NCBI RefSeq assembly: GCF_000145235.1
Contig: NC_014391.1
Location: 1,054,001 to 1,118,000 of the forward strand
From: Micromonospora aurantiaca ATCC 27029
GTDB lineage: Bacteria > Actinomycetota > Actinomycetes > Mycobacteriales > Micromonosporaceae
DNA length: 64,000 nucleotides
Direction: 5' to 3'
In this document: piece after piece, positions 9,151-16,576 of the stretch
How positions within the stretch are numbered: position 1 is the first letter of the stretch
How the letters are laid out: every line of letters begins with the position of its first letter
Made by a program: the position numbers and the translations under genes
Notes under the pieces: model-generated
The model's database searches: none
What the model saw: only the letters and a program-made list of their open reading frames with translations
What the model was told of the DNA's origin: nothing

Positions 9151-9223
9151 CGCGATCTTGCACTTTCGTACCCCGCAAACCGCGCGAATGGGGCACCCGA
9201 AGGGCTCGAACCGCAAGATCGCG
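9151..9223. repeat. Hairpin repeat with GCGATCTTGC arms
   Basis: CGCGATCTTGC (9151-9161) is the exact reverse complement of GCAAGATCGCG (9213-9223), enclosing a 51-base spacer. The GATCTTG core is shared with the preceding hairpin, but the inner arm differs. Function unknown. Confidence 0.65.
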
Positions 9224-9275
9224 CAGGTGATCCGGGGTGCCGTCCTCTCGCCCGGGTCAGCCCTGCCTGGCTCGG

Positions 9276-9336
9276 GTCGATCATGAAGTTGACGGTGTTT
9301 GGTGTCCGGTTTGTCGGCGTCAACTTCATGATCGAC
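9276..9336. repeat. Perfect 19-bp inverted repeat (hairpin element)
   Basis: GTCGATCATGAAGTTGACG at 9276-9294 is repeated exactly in reverse complement at 9318-9336, with a 23-base loop. The GATCATGAAGTTG arm is related to the GATCATGGAGTTG arm of the element at 11025. It would form a very stable cruciform or RNA hairpin. No T-run follows, so it is not a standard terminator. Confidence 0.8.
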
Positions 9337-9511
9337 GGCGCGGGGGCGGGTGCGTGTGGTGCGATCCGTGCTGACCTGGGCGGGTGTGTCTGGTTCGGGG
9401 GTGGTGGGTGGCACTCTGGGGGTGGAATCGCGGGCGGGTGGGTGGCGTTGTATCCGGGTGAACGGCCGAGCAAGGCTCGCCCCGCGAGTGGGGTGGTATC
9501 TGCAAGGCCTT

Positions 9512-9702
9512 GGGAATCATCCCGGGGCGGCTGGTCGTTGAGTGAGGTTCCGGCGACGTGAGCCGCGGGGAATCATCCTGGCCGGCTGGTCGTTGGACAC
9601 GGTTCCGACGACGTGAACCCGCGCCGCTTTCTGGTGGCGTGTTGAGCCTCCGGGAATGGTGGCGGGTGGCGGGTCGTTGAACATGCTTCCGGCGCCGCGA
9701 CG
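9512..9702 (+). promoter_or_regulatory. Three tandem ECF-sigma-like promoter repeats ahead of the secreted protein gene
   Basis: GGGAAT is followed by GTT after 19, 18 and 18 bases at 9512, 9568 and 9652. The surrounding 50 bases are also repeated (CGGCTGGTCGTTG, GGTTCCGRCGACGTGA). GGGAAT-N18-GTT is the consensus reported for SigR/SigH/SigE-type ECF sigma factors of actinobacteria. The last copy leaves a leader of about 140 bases before the ATG at 9823. The motif match is direct; sigma-factor assignment is inference. Confidence 0.6.
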
Positions 9703-9822
9703 AGGCATCCCCCTGCCCTCGCGAGCAGCCGGATCCCCCGAAGACTTTCTTGAGCGCCTGACGGTGCCCACGCATCCCCGTTCCCCCGCGGGGTGTGTCG
9801 ACCCCCGAATGGAGCACTTCTG

Positions 9823-10398
9823 ATGAACACGATTCTGCGTAAGAGCATTCTGGGTGTTGCTGGTCTGGCTTTCACCGGTGGCGTGTTCGCCGGTCCGGTG
9901 GCTGCGCACGCGGCGGAGACCACGCACGTGGCGAAGCCGGTCAGTGTGAGCGTGCAGGGTGACAAGCTGATCCCGCACGGTGTGCAGGGTGAGCAGTCGC
10001 GTATCGACCTGAACGACGAGCAGACCAAGAACGTGAAGGCGATCATCGCGGCGACGAAGAAGGCCGGTATGGACGAGCGTGCCGCGGTCGTGTCGATCGC
10101 GACGGCGTTGCAGGAGTCGAAGCTGGAGAACCTCGGCCACCTCGGTGACCGTAACGACCACGACTCGCAGGGCCTGTTCCAGCAGCGCCCGTCCAGTGGT
10201 TGGGGCACGGTGGAGCAGATCACCGACCCCGAGTACTCCACGACGGCGTTCCTGAAGGGTCTGAAGCAGGTCGACGGCTGGCAGGACATGCCGCTGACCA
10301 AGGCCGCCCAGACCGTCCAGGTGTCGGCCTACCCGGACCACTACGCCCAGTGGGAGCAGCAGGCCGCCGACCTCGTCGCCCAGCACTGGAACAGCTAA
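9823..10398 (+). CDS. Secreted protein with lysozyme/transglycosylase-like fold
   Basis: A 191-residue exported protein. Residues 1-33 form a signal peptide (basic start, LGVAGLAFTGGVFA core, AHA-AE cleavage). The mature part carries AAVVSIATALQESKLENL, with a Glu in the position of a lytic transglycosylase catalytic acid, then DSQGLFQQRPSSGWG and SAYPDHYAQWE, features of the actinobacterial goose-lysozyme-like proteins. It probably acts on peptidoglycan outside the membrane, but activity is not proven by sequence. The ATG follows a GGAG box; the codon use (many GGT/GGC) suggests strong expression. A perfect terminator hairpin follows. Confidence 0.8.
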   Translation: MNTILRKSILGVAGLAFTGGVFAGPVAAHAAETTHVAKPVSVSVQGDKLIPHGVQGEQSRIDLNDEQTKNVKAIIAATKKAGMDERAAVVSIATALQESKLENLGHLGDRNDHDSQGLFQQRPSSGWGTVEQITDPEYSTTAFLKGLKQVDGWQDMPLTKAAQTVQVSAYPDHYAQWEQQAADLVAQHWNS

Positions 10399-10420
10399 GA
10401 CCAACAAGTGAGACCAAGCT

Positions 10421-10458
10421 GAAGGCCGGCACCCCGAACCAACGGGGTGCCGGCCTTC
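10421..10458 (+). terminator. Rho-independent-like terminator of the secreted protein gene
   Basis: GAAGGCCGGCACCCCG and CGGGGTGCCGGCCTTC form a perfect 16-bp stem with a 6-base loop, 23 bases after the stop codon. No strong T-run follows, as is common in high-GC actinobacteria. Confidence 0.8.
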
Positions 10459-10526
10459 ACGCGTCTGGGTGAACCGGGCACGGTAGCCGGGGTGCCCGCA
10501 GCGGCTGCGAGGGTTGGATGCGGGGC

Positions 10527-11012
10527 ATGGACGAGGTGGACGCCCCGGCACTGCGGCAGGCGTACGAGGAGTTGTTCGCGGAGATCGACGCGGGCGGGTT
10601 CGGGCCGCCGCCCGAAGGTCAGCTGAGCGCCGAGCAGATCGTCGCGCACCTCGCCGCCAACGACGAGCTGATGAGCGAGGCGACCGAGGCGGTGCTGGCC
10701 GGCTCGCCGTTCGCGTACTACGACCTGGACACCATCCACCGGCCGCAACTGGACGCGCTCGTCTCCGAGTGCGGCGGGCTGGACGGTCTGGCCGCGCTGT
10801 TCCGGGCCACCAGCCAGAAGTTGTGCGCGTTGGCGGAGCGGCTCGGCCCGGCGGCGGAGACGCCGGTGGACACCGTGCTGCGCGAGGGCTTCGACCTGGA
10901 CGTGGACGACTCGCTGCCCTGGGGCAGGGCGCTGGACCTGCACATCCGCGTGCACCTGCCGCTGCACCTGGCCCAGCTCCGCGCCCTGCGCCGCCAGCCC
11001 CACCTCGCCTGA
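10527..11012 (+). CDS. DinB / mycothiol-isomerase-like four-helix protein
   Basis: A 161-residue soluble protein that looks like the DinB/MDMPI superfamily: helices with IVAHLAANDELM near the N-terminus and HIRVHLPLHLAQLRAL at the C-terminus, where the histidines would form the metal site. These proteins are often mycothiol-dependent or metal-binding enzymes. The start is ATG 10527 (MDEVDAP); ATG 10518 is an alternative. It ends 13 bp from a hairpin repeat and is convergent with the GlxA-type regulator. Confidence 0.6.
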   Translation: MDEVDAPALRQAYEELFAEIDAGGFGPPPEGQLSAEQIVAHLAANDELMSEATEAVLAGSPFAYYDLDTIHRPQLDALVSECGGLDGLAALFRATSQKLCALAERLGPAAETPVDTVLREGFDLDVDDSLPWGRALDLHIRVHLPLHLAQLRALRRQPHLA

Positions 11013-11024
11013 CCGGCAGATAAT

Positions 11025-11094
11025 CGATCATGGAGTTGTGGCAGTGGACAACTCCGACATGCCTGGCCTTCCAGGCGCCACAACTCCAAGATCG
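11025..11094. repeat. Hairpin repeat overlapping the 3' end of the GlxA-type regulator
   Basis: CGATCATGGAGTTGTGG at 11025-11041 pairs with CCACAACTCCAAGATCG at 11078-11094 (one mismatch). It sits between two convergent genes and is the second member of the family seen at 9006. The minus-strand reading of this element supplies the last 21 or so codons and the stop of the regulator gene. Confidence 0.8.
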
Positions 11095-12101
11095 ACGGAA
11101 GCGGGCGCGGGCGGGGCGGGGGACGTCGCAGGGGGCGGATGGCGGAACGTGCGGCGGTAGGCGGTGGGGGATACGCCTACCCGCGCGTGGAAGTGCTGTC
11201 GCAGCGCGGCGGTGGTGCCGAAACCCGCGTCCCGGGCGATCCGGTCGACGCTCAGATCCGTCGTCTCCAGCAGCACCCGGGCGTGCTCGGTGCGCTGCTG
11301 GAGCAGCCACTGGGCCGGGCTGAGCCCGGTCTCGGACCGGAAGTGCCGGGTGAACGTACGGACGCTCATCCGCGCGTGCGCCGCCATCTCGCGCAGCGCC
11401 ACCGGCTCGTGCAGCCGCTGCCGCGCCCACTCGCGGGTGGCCGCTGTGCCGTTGTCAGCGCCGCGGGGCACCGGCCGCTCGATGTACTGGGCCTGCCCAC
11501 CGTCGCGCCACGGCGGCACCACGCAGCGCCGGGCGGCCCGGTTGGCCACCGCGCTGCCGTGGTCCGTGCGGACGACGTGCAGGCACAGGTCGATTCCGGC
11601 GGCCACCCCGGCCGAGGTGAGCACGCGGCCGTCGTCGACGAAGAGTACGTCGGGGTCGAGCCGTACGCCGGGGTGCAGGCGGCGGAAGCGCGACGCGTAC
11701 GCCCAGTGCGTGGTGGCCGGGCGGCCGTCGAGCAGGCCGGCGGCGGCGAGCACGAACGCGCCGGTGCAGATGGACATGACGCGGGCGCCCCGGTCGTACG
11801 CGGCCCGCAGCGCCTGGGCCACCTCGGCGGCCACCGTGCCGTCGTGCAGCGGCGAGCCCGAGTGGATGCCGGGGACGATCACGGTGTCGGCGCTGTCCAG
11901 CAGTTCCAGCCCGTGGTCGGGGAGGACCTGGAAGCCGGCGCTGCTGCGTATCGGCAGGCCGCCGGGGGTGCAGGTCGCCACCGCGTACAGCGGGGTGCTG
12001 TCGTCGGCGCGGGCGGCGCCGAGGACCTGGGCGGGGGTGCCGAGGTCGAGCGCGACCACGCCGTCGAGGGCGAGGACGGCGACCCGGTGCGGTACGGACA
12101 T
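11028..12101 (-). CDS. GlxA-family transcriptional regulator (DJ-1/PfpI-like domain plus AraC HTH)
   Basis: A 357-residue regulator. Residues 1-185 are a class I amidotransferase-like (DJ-1/PfpI) domain with ALDGVVALDLGTPAQVLGAA and VMSICTGAFVLAAAGLLDGR, in which the Cys nucleophile position is retained. Residues about 230-325 carry two AraC helix-turn-helix units (VALREMAAHARMSVRTFTRH, DLSVDRIARDAGFGTTAALR). It is divergent from an MFS transporter gene 70 bp away, its probable target. The last roughly 21 residues are encoded by a dispersed hairpin repeat and are not part of the family domain. Confidence 0.87.
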   Translation of the reverse strand: MSVPHRVAVLALDGVVALDLGTPAQVLGAARADDSTPLYAVATCTPGGLPIRSSAGFQVLPDHGLELLDSADTVIVPGIHSGSPLHDGTVAAEVAQALRAAYDRGARVMSICTGAFVLAAAGLLDGRPATTHWAYASRFRRLHPGVRLDPDVLFVDDGRVLTSAGVAAGIDLCLHVVRTDHGSAVANRAARRCVVPPWRDGGQAQYIERPVPRGADNGTAATREWARQRLHEPVALREMAAHARMSVRTFTRHFRSETGLSPAQWLLQQRTEHARVLLETTDLSVDRIARDAGFGTTAALRQHFHARVGVSPTAYRRTFRHPPPATSPAPPAPASVDLGVVAPGRPGMSELSTATTP

Positions 12102-12171
12102 GGCCCGATTATTGCGCACGATGGCTTTCCGGCCACTCGTCGCAGGAACCGCCAGGTCCGAGACTCGATTG

Positions 12172-13470
12172 GTGACACGATCCCGCCTGCACCCGGCCTG
12201 GCTCGTCGCCGCCGTGGCCTTCGTCGCGCTCGTCGGTGCCGCAGGTTTCCGCGCCACCCCGGGCGTGCTGCTGCACCCGCTGCACGCCGAGTTCGGCTGG
12301 CCGCTGGCGACCATCTCCGCCGCCGTGTCGGTCAACCTGCTGCTGTACGGCCTCACCGCGCCGTTCGCCGCCGCGCTGATGGACCGGTTCGGCATCCGCC
12401 GGGTGGTGGCCGGTGCGTTGGTGCTGGTGGCCGCCGGCAGCGGCCTGACCGTGGGGATGACCGAGAGCTGGCAGCTCCTGCTGTGCTGGGGCGTCCTCGT
12501 CGGGCTGGGCACCGGCTCGATGGCGCTGGCGTTCGTGGCGACGGTGACCGGGCGCTGGTTCGTCAAGCGGCGGGGACTGGTGACGGGTGTGCTCACCGCC
12601 GGGGGCGCGGCCGGGCAGCTCGTCTTCCTTCCGCTGCTCGCGGTGCTGGTGCGCGACCACGGCTGGCGCACGGCGGCACTCGTCGTCGCCGGGGCCGCGC
12701 TGGCGGTCGTACCCCTTGTGGTGTGGTTGTTGCGGGAGCATCCGGCGGACCTGGGGCGGCCCGCCTACGGCGCGACCGAGGTCGTGCCGCCGGCCCGGCC
12801 GGAGGGCGGCGCGGCGGCGCGGGCGGTCGGCGCGCTCGCCGCCGCCGCGCGGACGCGGCCGTTCTGGCTGCTCGCCGGCGGGTTCGCGATCTGCGGCGCG
12901 ACCACGAACGGCCTGGTCGGTACGCACTTCGTGCCCGCCGCGCACGACCACGGCATGCCGGAGACCACAGCCGCCGGGCTGCTCGCCGTGGTCGGGCTCT
13001 TCGACATCGCCGGCTCGATCGCCTCCGGCTGGCTCACCGACCGGGTCGACGCCCGGCTGCTGCTCGGCGCCTACTACGCGTTGCGCGGGGCGTCGCTGCT
13101 GGTGCTGCCGAGCCTGTTCGCCGGTACGGCCGAGCCGAGCATGCTCGTCTTCATCGTCTTCTACGGGCTGGACTGGGTGGCGACGGTCCCGCCGACCGTG
13201 GCGCTGTGCCGGGAGTGGTTCGGCGCGTCCGGTGCCGTGGTGTTCGGCTGGGTGTTCGCCGCGCACCAGTTCGGCGCCGCGCTGGCGGCCACCGGCGCCG
13301 GTCTGGTCCGGGACCGGCTCGGCGACTACGCGCTGGCCTGGTACGTGGCCGGCGCGTTGTCGATCGGCGCGGCCGGGCTGTCGCTGCTGATGCGGCGCCG
13401 TGCCGCCGACGAGCCCGCGCTCGCGCTGCCCGTGGCGGCGGGCCGGCGGGCCTGGAGCTACCGCGGCTGA
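12172..13470 (+). CDS. MFS transporter
   Basis: A 432-residue major facilitator with about 12 transmembrane segments. The cytoplasmic loop between helices 2 and 3 has a conserved-type DRFGIRR motif, and the equivalent loop in the second half has SGWLTDRVDAR. It resembles the monocarboxylate/oxalate-formate branch, but the substrate is not clear. GTG 12172 is preferred; ATG 12121 in frame would add 17 residues and leave only 19 bp to the divergent regulator. The regulator next door likely controls it. Confidence 0.82.
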   Translation: MTRSRLHPAWLVAAVAFVALVGAAGFRATPGVLLHPLHAEFGWPLATISAAVSVNLLLYGLTAPFAAALMDRFGIRRVVAGALVLVAAGSGLTVGMTESWQLLLCWGVLVGLGTGSMALAFVATVTGRWFVKRRGLVTGVLTAGGAAGQLVFLPLLAVLVRDHGWRTAALVVAGAALAVVPLVVWLLREHPADLGRPAYGATEVVPPARPEGGAAARAVGALAAAARTRPFWLLAGGFAICGATTNGLVGTHFVPAAHDHGMPETTAAGLLAVVGLFDIAGSIASGWLTDRVDARLLLGAYYALRGASLLVLPSLFAGTAEPSMLVFIVFYGLDWVATVPPTVALCREWFGASGAVVFGWVFAAHQFGAALAATGAGLVRDRLGDYALAWYVAGALSIGAAGLSLLMRRRAADEPALALPVAAGRRAWSYRG

Positions 13471-13520
13471 CGGGTCGGCGCTACCGGGGCCGGCGGGGCG
13501 GCGCCACCGGGGCCGACCGG

Positions 13521-14243
13521 TCAGCCGGCCGCCCACTGCTGCTCGGGAGCGCCGCTGCACGGCGCCTGCTCCAGCTCGCGGCCGGGCTCGGTGCCCGCGT
13601 CGTCGACCTGCGCGCACTTGCCGCTGTGCACTGCCACAAGCAGCGCCGCACCGTCACCGGCCTGCTGGAACCGCCACTGCTGGTTGGCCTGCCCGTTGCA
13701 CGACCACTGCTGCACGTCGACGCCGTCGTCGGTCTTCGCCTCGTTGACGTCCAGGCACTTGCCGCTCGCCGCGTTGACGAGCAGGTAGGTGTCGTTCGTG
13801 ACCGGCGTGACCACCCACTGCTGCTCCGGCCCGCCGGTGCAGTCGGCCAGCGCCGCCTGCGCGCCCTCGGCCTCGTCGCCCGTCACGCCGAGGCAGCGTC
13901 CGGACGGCACGCCCCGGATCACCTTCGGCGTGGCCACAGGCGCGGCGGGTGTGCTCGGCGCCGCGCTCGGCGAGGGCGACGACGACGGCGTGGGCTCCGC
14001 CGTCGGTTCCGCGCTCGGCTCGCTCGGCTCCGCTGTGGGCACTGCCGCCGCCGGCACCACCGGCCGGTCGTCGCCGCCGCCGAGCACGCCGGTGGCGAAG
14101 AAGACCCCGAGGAGTACGCCCGCCACGCCGACGCCCAGCGCGATCCGCATCAGCGGGTCCTGGGGCAGCCGGACACCACGGGCGCCACGGGCGCGGCGGG
14201 CGCCGTAGACGGTGCCGGACGGGTCGGAGTGCGGGTCGGCCAT
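13521..14243 (-). CDS. Membrane-anchored ricin B-type lectin protein
   Basis: A 240-residue protein with a cytoplasmic Arg-rich N-terminus (about 1-32), one membrane segment (IALGVGVAGVLLGVFFATGV), a Pro/Ser/Thr/Glu-rich spacer (about 55-105) and a single ricin-type beta-trefoil at the C-terminus. Three repeats show G-K/R-C-L and Q-Q-W motifs (EQQWVV, NQQWRF, EQQWAA), and six cysteines could form three disulfides. It would present a carbohydrate-binding module outside the membrane. No catalytic domain is attached. Confidence 0.82.
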   Translation of the reverse strand: MADPHSDPSGTVYGARRARGARGVRLPQDPLMRIALGVGVAGVLLGVFFATGVLGGGDDRPVVPAAAVPTAEPSEPSAEPTAEPTPSSSPSPSAAPSTPAAPVATPKVIRGVPSGRCLGVTGDEAEGAQAALADCTGGPEQQWVVTPVTNDTYLLVNAASGKCLDVNEAKTDDGVDVQQWSCNGQANQQWRFQQAGDGAALLVAVHSGKCAQVDDAGTEPGRELEQAPCSGAPEQQWAAG

Positions 14244-14301
14244 GGGGGCATAGTGACCCACCGGGGCCGCCGGGTGCCAGTCGCCCCGGCGGCACGGTGA
14301 C

Positions 14302-14586
14302 TCAGTCGACGACCCGGACGTCCTTCCAGAACGCCACCCGGTCGCGGACCATCTCCGCGTCCGGCTTGGGATCGGGGTAGTACCAGACGGCGTCCGGGCT
14401 GGTGGCGCCGCCGTGTTCGAGCGTGTAGTAGGAGGCCGTGCCCTTCCACGGGCAGACCGTGTGGGTGTCGGACTCCCGGATCAGGTCGTCGCGCAGCGCG
14501 GCACGGGGGAAGTAGTGGTTGCCCTCGACCACCACTGTGTCGTCGCTCTCGGCGACGACGAGGTCGTTCCAGACGGCTTTCGGCAT
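14302..14586 (-). CDS. DUF427 protein
   Basis: A 94-residue protein covering the whole DUF427 domain: MPKAVWNDLVVAESDDTVVV, NHYFPRAALR, CPWKGTASYY and DAVWYYPDPKP. The family is small, beta-rich and soluble, with no agreed biochemical role. ATG 14586 is chosen since members normally begin MPKA; a GTG three codons upstream is possible. Confidence 0.88.
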   Translation of the reverse strand: MPKAVWNDLVVAESDDTVVVEGNHYFPRAALRDDLIRESDTHTVCPWKGTASYYTLEHGGATSPDAVWYYPDPKPDAEMVRDRVAFWKDVRVVD

Positions 14587-14626
14587 GTCCTCCACGCTAT
14601 GCCGGTGGGCGCGTGCCGGCCACCGC

Positions 14627-15097
14627 TCAGCGCGTCGGCTCCTCGTCCGTCACGTCGGCCACCGTCGCGCCGAGCGCGGCCAGCGCGGTGTCCGCGTCGA
14701 CCGCGACGGCGAGGCCGTGCTCGCCCGCGCCGAGCGTGATCTCCCGGCCGCGCAGCCGCTCGTCGGCGACCACCGGCCAGGCGGTGGTGGCGCCGAACGG
14801 CGTGATGGTGCCGCGCGCGTACCCGGTGGCGGCCTTCGCCGCCTCGGCGTCGGGCATCGACAGCCGGCTCACCCCGAGCAGGGCGCGCAGCTTCGGCCAG
14901 GAGATCACCCGGCCGCCGGGCGTCAGCACGAACAGCAGGTCGCCCTCGCCGCGGCGGACCACGATCGTCTTGACCACGTCGGGCACCTCGACGCCGCGCG
15001 CCGCAGCCGCCTCGGCGAGGCTCGCGACCGGGCCGTGGCGGATCACCCGGTACGGCAGGCCGGCGTCGTCGAGTGCGGTGAGCGCGGGATTCGGCAT
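14627..15097 (-). CDS. YbaK/EbsC family aminoacyl-tRNA deacylase
   Basis: A 156-residue YbaK/ProX-like protein. It has the family pattern SLAEAAAARGVEVPDVVKTI, VVRRGEGDLLFVLTPGG with the conserved lysine in VVKTIVV, and GYARGTITPFG. Such proteins hydrolyse mischarged tRNAs (for example Cys-tRNA-Pro) in the cytoplasm. The ATG at 15097 (MPNPALTALDD) gives the normal length. It is transcribed divergently from tmsA. Confidence 0.88.
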   Translation of the reverse strand: MPNPALTALDDAGLPYRVIRHGPVASLAEAAAARGVEVPDVVKTIVVRRGEGDLLFVLTPGGRVISWPKLRALLGVSRLSMPDAEAAKAATGYARGTITPFGATTAWPVVADERLRGREITLGAGEHGLAVAVDADTALAALGATVADVTDEEPTR

Positions 15098-15190
15098 GGC
15101 GGTCACGGTAACGCGCGCGTCGTCGGCCGGTCGCGGAATGGCCACCGTGGACATCCCACGAATTGTCGTACCCGAGCGTAAGGTGATCTC

Positions 15191-16576
15191 ATGCACGCTG
15201 TCCGTGATCATGAACGGGCGGTGGACACGCTGCGGCGCTCCTACGCCGCGGTGCCCGCCGGGGAACCCGTACGGCTGGCCAAGCAGACCTCGAACCTGTT
15301 CCGGCCCCGCTCCGCGCCGCGTACGCCCGGCCTGGACGTGAGCGGCCTGACCGGGGTGCTCGCCGTGGACCCGGCGGCCCGCACCGCCGACGTGCAGGGC
15401 ATGTGCACCTACGAGGATCTGGTCGACGCGACGCTGCCGCACGGCCTGATGCCGCTTGTCGTGCCGCAGTTGCGCACCATCACGCTGGGCGGGGCGGTGA
15501 CCGGGCTGGGCATCGAGTCCACCTCCTTCCGCAACGGCCTGCCGCACGAGTCGGTGCTGGAGATGGACGTCCTCACCGGCGCGGGGGAGATCGTCACGAC
15601 CCGGCCCCGGGGCGAGCACGCCGACCTGCACCGCGCCTTCCCCAACTCGCTCGGCAGCCTCGGCTACGCGACCCGGCTGCGCATCGAGCTGCAACCGGTC
15701 CGCCGGTACGTGTCACTGCGCAACATCCGGTTCACCCGGCTGGAGGAGCTGGTCGACGCGATCGGCGAGGTGGTCGCCAAGGGCGCCTGGGGCGGTGAGC
15801 CGGTCGACGCCATGGACGGGGTGGTGTTCAGCCCCGGCGAGGCGTACCTCGTGCTCGGCACGTTCACCGACGAGGCCGACGACGGCCCGTCCGACTACAC
15901 CGGCCAGGAGATCTACTACCGCTCGCTGCGCCGGCGCACCCGGGACGCGCTCACCGCGTACGACTATCTCTGGCGCTGGGACACCGACTGGTTCTGGTGT
16001 TCGGCGGCGTTCGGGGTGCAGCACCCGGTGGTGCGGCGGCTGTGGCCGCGGCGCTACCGGCGCAGCGACGTCTACCACCGGATCGTGCGGCTGGAGCACC
16101 GGCACCAGGTGGCCGCCCGGGTCGACAGGTGGCGGGGCCGCCCGGCCCGCGAGCGGGTGGTGCAGGACGTGGAGGTCCCGCTCGACCGCACGCCCGAGTT
16201 CCTGCGCTGGTTCGCCGCCAACGTGGGCATGACGCCGGTGTGGCTGTGCCCGCTGCGGCTGCGGGAACCGTCCGGTCCCGGGTCGGCGAAGGCGTGGCCG
16301 CTATATCCGCTCCGACCGGGCGAAACGTATGTGAACATCGGCTTCTGGGGAAGCGTCGCCATCGCGGCGGGCGCCGCCGACGGCGACGTCAACCGCCAGA
16401 TCGAGCGCATGGTGTCGGAGGTGGGCGGTCACAAGTCGCTCTACTCCGACGCGTACTACGACCGGGGGGAGTTCGACCGCCTCTACGGCGGGGACACCTG
16501 GCGTGCCGTGAAGGACCGCTACGACCCGGACCACCGACTCACCGGACTGTACGAGAAGGCGGTATCCCGAGCATGA
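15191..16576 (+). CDS. tmsA: FAD-binding oxidoreductase, TmsA type (10-methylene to 10-methyl fatty-acid reduction)
   Basis: A 461-residue FAD/PCMH-type oxidoreductase. The N-terminal FAD domain shows GMCTYEDLVDATLPHGLMPL and TLGGAVTGLGIESTSFRNG; a long C-terminal half follows with Arg/Trp-rich segments. Coupled by a 4-base overlap to a cyclopropane-synthase-like methyltransferase, it matches the tmsA-tmsB (bfaA-bfaB) arrangement of actinobacteria. There TmsB adds a methylene group to the double bond of oleoyl phospholipids and TmsA reduces it to 10-methylstearate. Annotation alone would read UbiB/DHCR24-like; the operon decides the call. Confidence 0.82.
   Translation: MHAVRDHERAVDTLRRSYAAVPAGEPVRLAKQTSNLFRPRSAPRTPGLDVSGLTGVLAVDPAARTADVQGMCTYEDLVDATLPHGLMPLVVPQLRTITLGGAVTGLGIESTSFRNGLPHESVLEMDVLTGAGEIVTTRPRGEHADLHRAFPNSLGSLGYATRLRIELQPVRRYVSLRNIRFTRLEELVDAIGEVVAKGAWGGEPVDAMDGVVFSPGEAYLVLGTFTDEADDGPSDYTGQEIYYRSLRRRTRDALTAYDYLWRWDTDWFWCSAAFGVQHPVVRRLWPRRYRRSDVYHRIVRLEHRHQVAARVDRWRGRPARERVVQDVEVPLDRTPEFLRWFAANVGMTPVWLCPLRLREPSGPGSAKAWPLYPLRPGETYVNIGFWGSVAIAAGAADGDVNRQIERMVSEVGGHKSLYSDAYYDRGEFDRLYGGDTWRAVKDRYDPDHRLTGLYEKAVSRA

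Larger units (their letters stand above)
8942..9822. other. 881-bp non-coding stretch with hairpin repeats and tandem promoter motifs
   Basis: No convincing gene is present: open frames here lack ribosome binding sites and usual codon bias, and they read through strong palindromes. Positions 8942-9005 are a low-complexity CGC/CTC run after the VWA gene. Three distinct inverted repeats follow (9006-9075, 9151-9223, 9276-9336), then three copies of a promoter-like repeat (9512-9702). The stretch therefore combines repeat debris with the regulatory region of the secreted protein gene at 9823. Confidence 0.7.

Noticed and set aside
9283..9561. Possible small Gly/Trp-rich gene after the hairpin cluster
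   Set aside because: It begins inside a perfect inverted repeat and runs through the tandem promoter repeats, and no ribosome site precedes it.
12121..12171. ATG 12121 as the start of the MFS transporter
   Set aside because: It would leave 19 bp to the divergent regulator start, too little for promoters, and the added residues are not membrane-like. Kept only as an alternative.
11139..14300. Open frame of more than 1000 codons on the plus strand across several genes
   Set aside because: It is antisense to the GlxA-type regulator and the lectin and out of frame with the MFS gene. High GC leaves shadow frames open, and its composition (Arg/Gly/Ala) is typical of a shadow.
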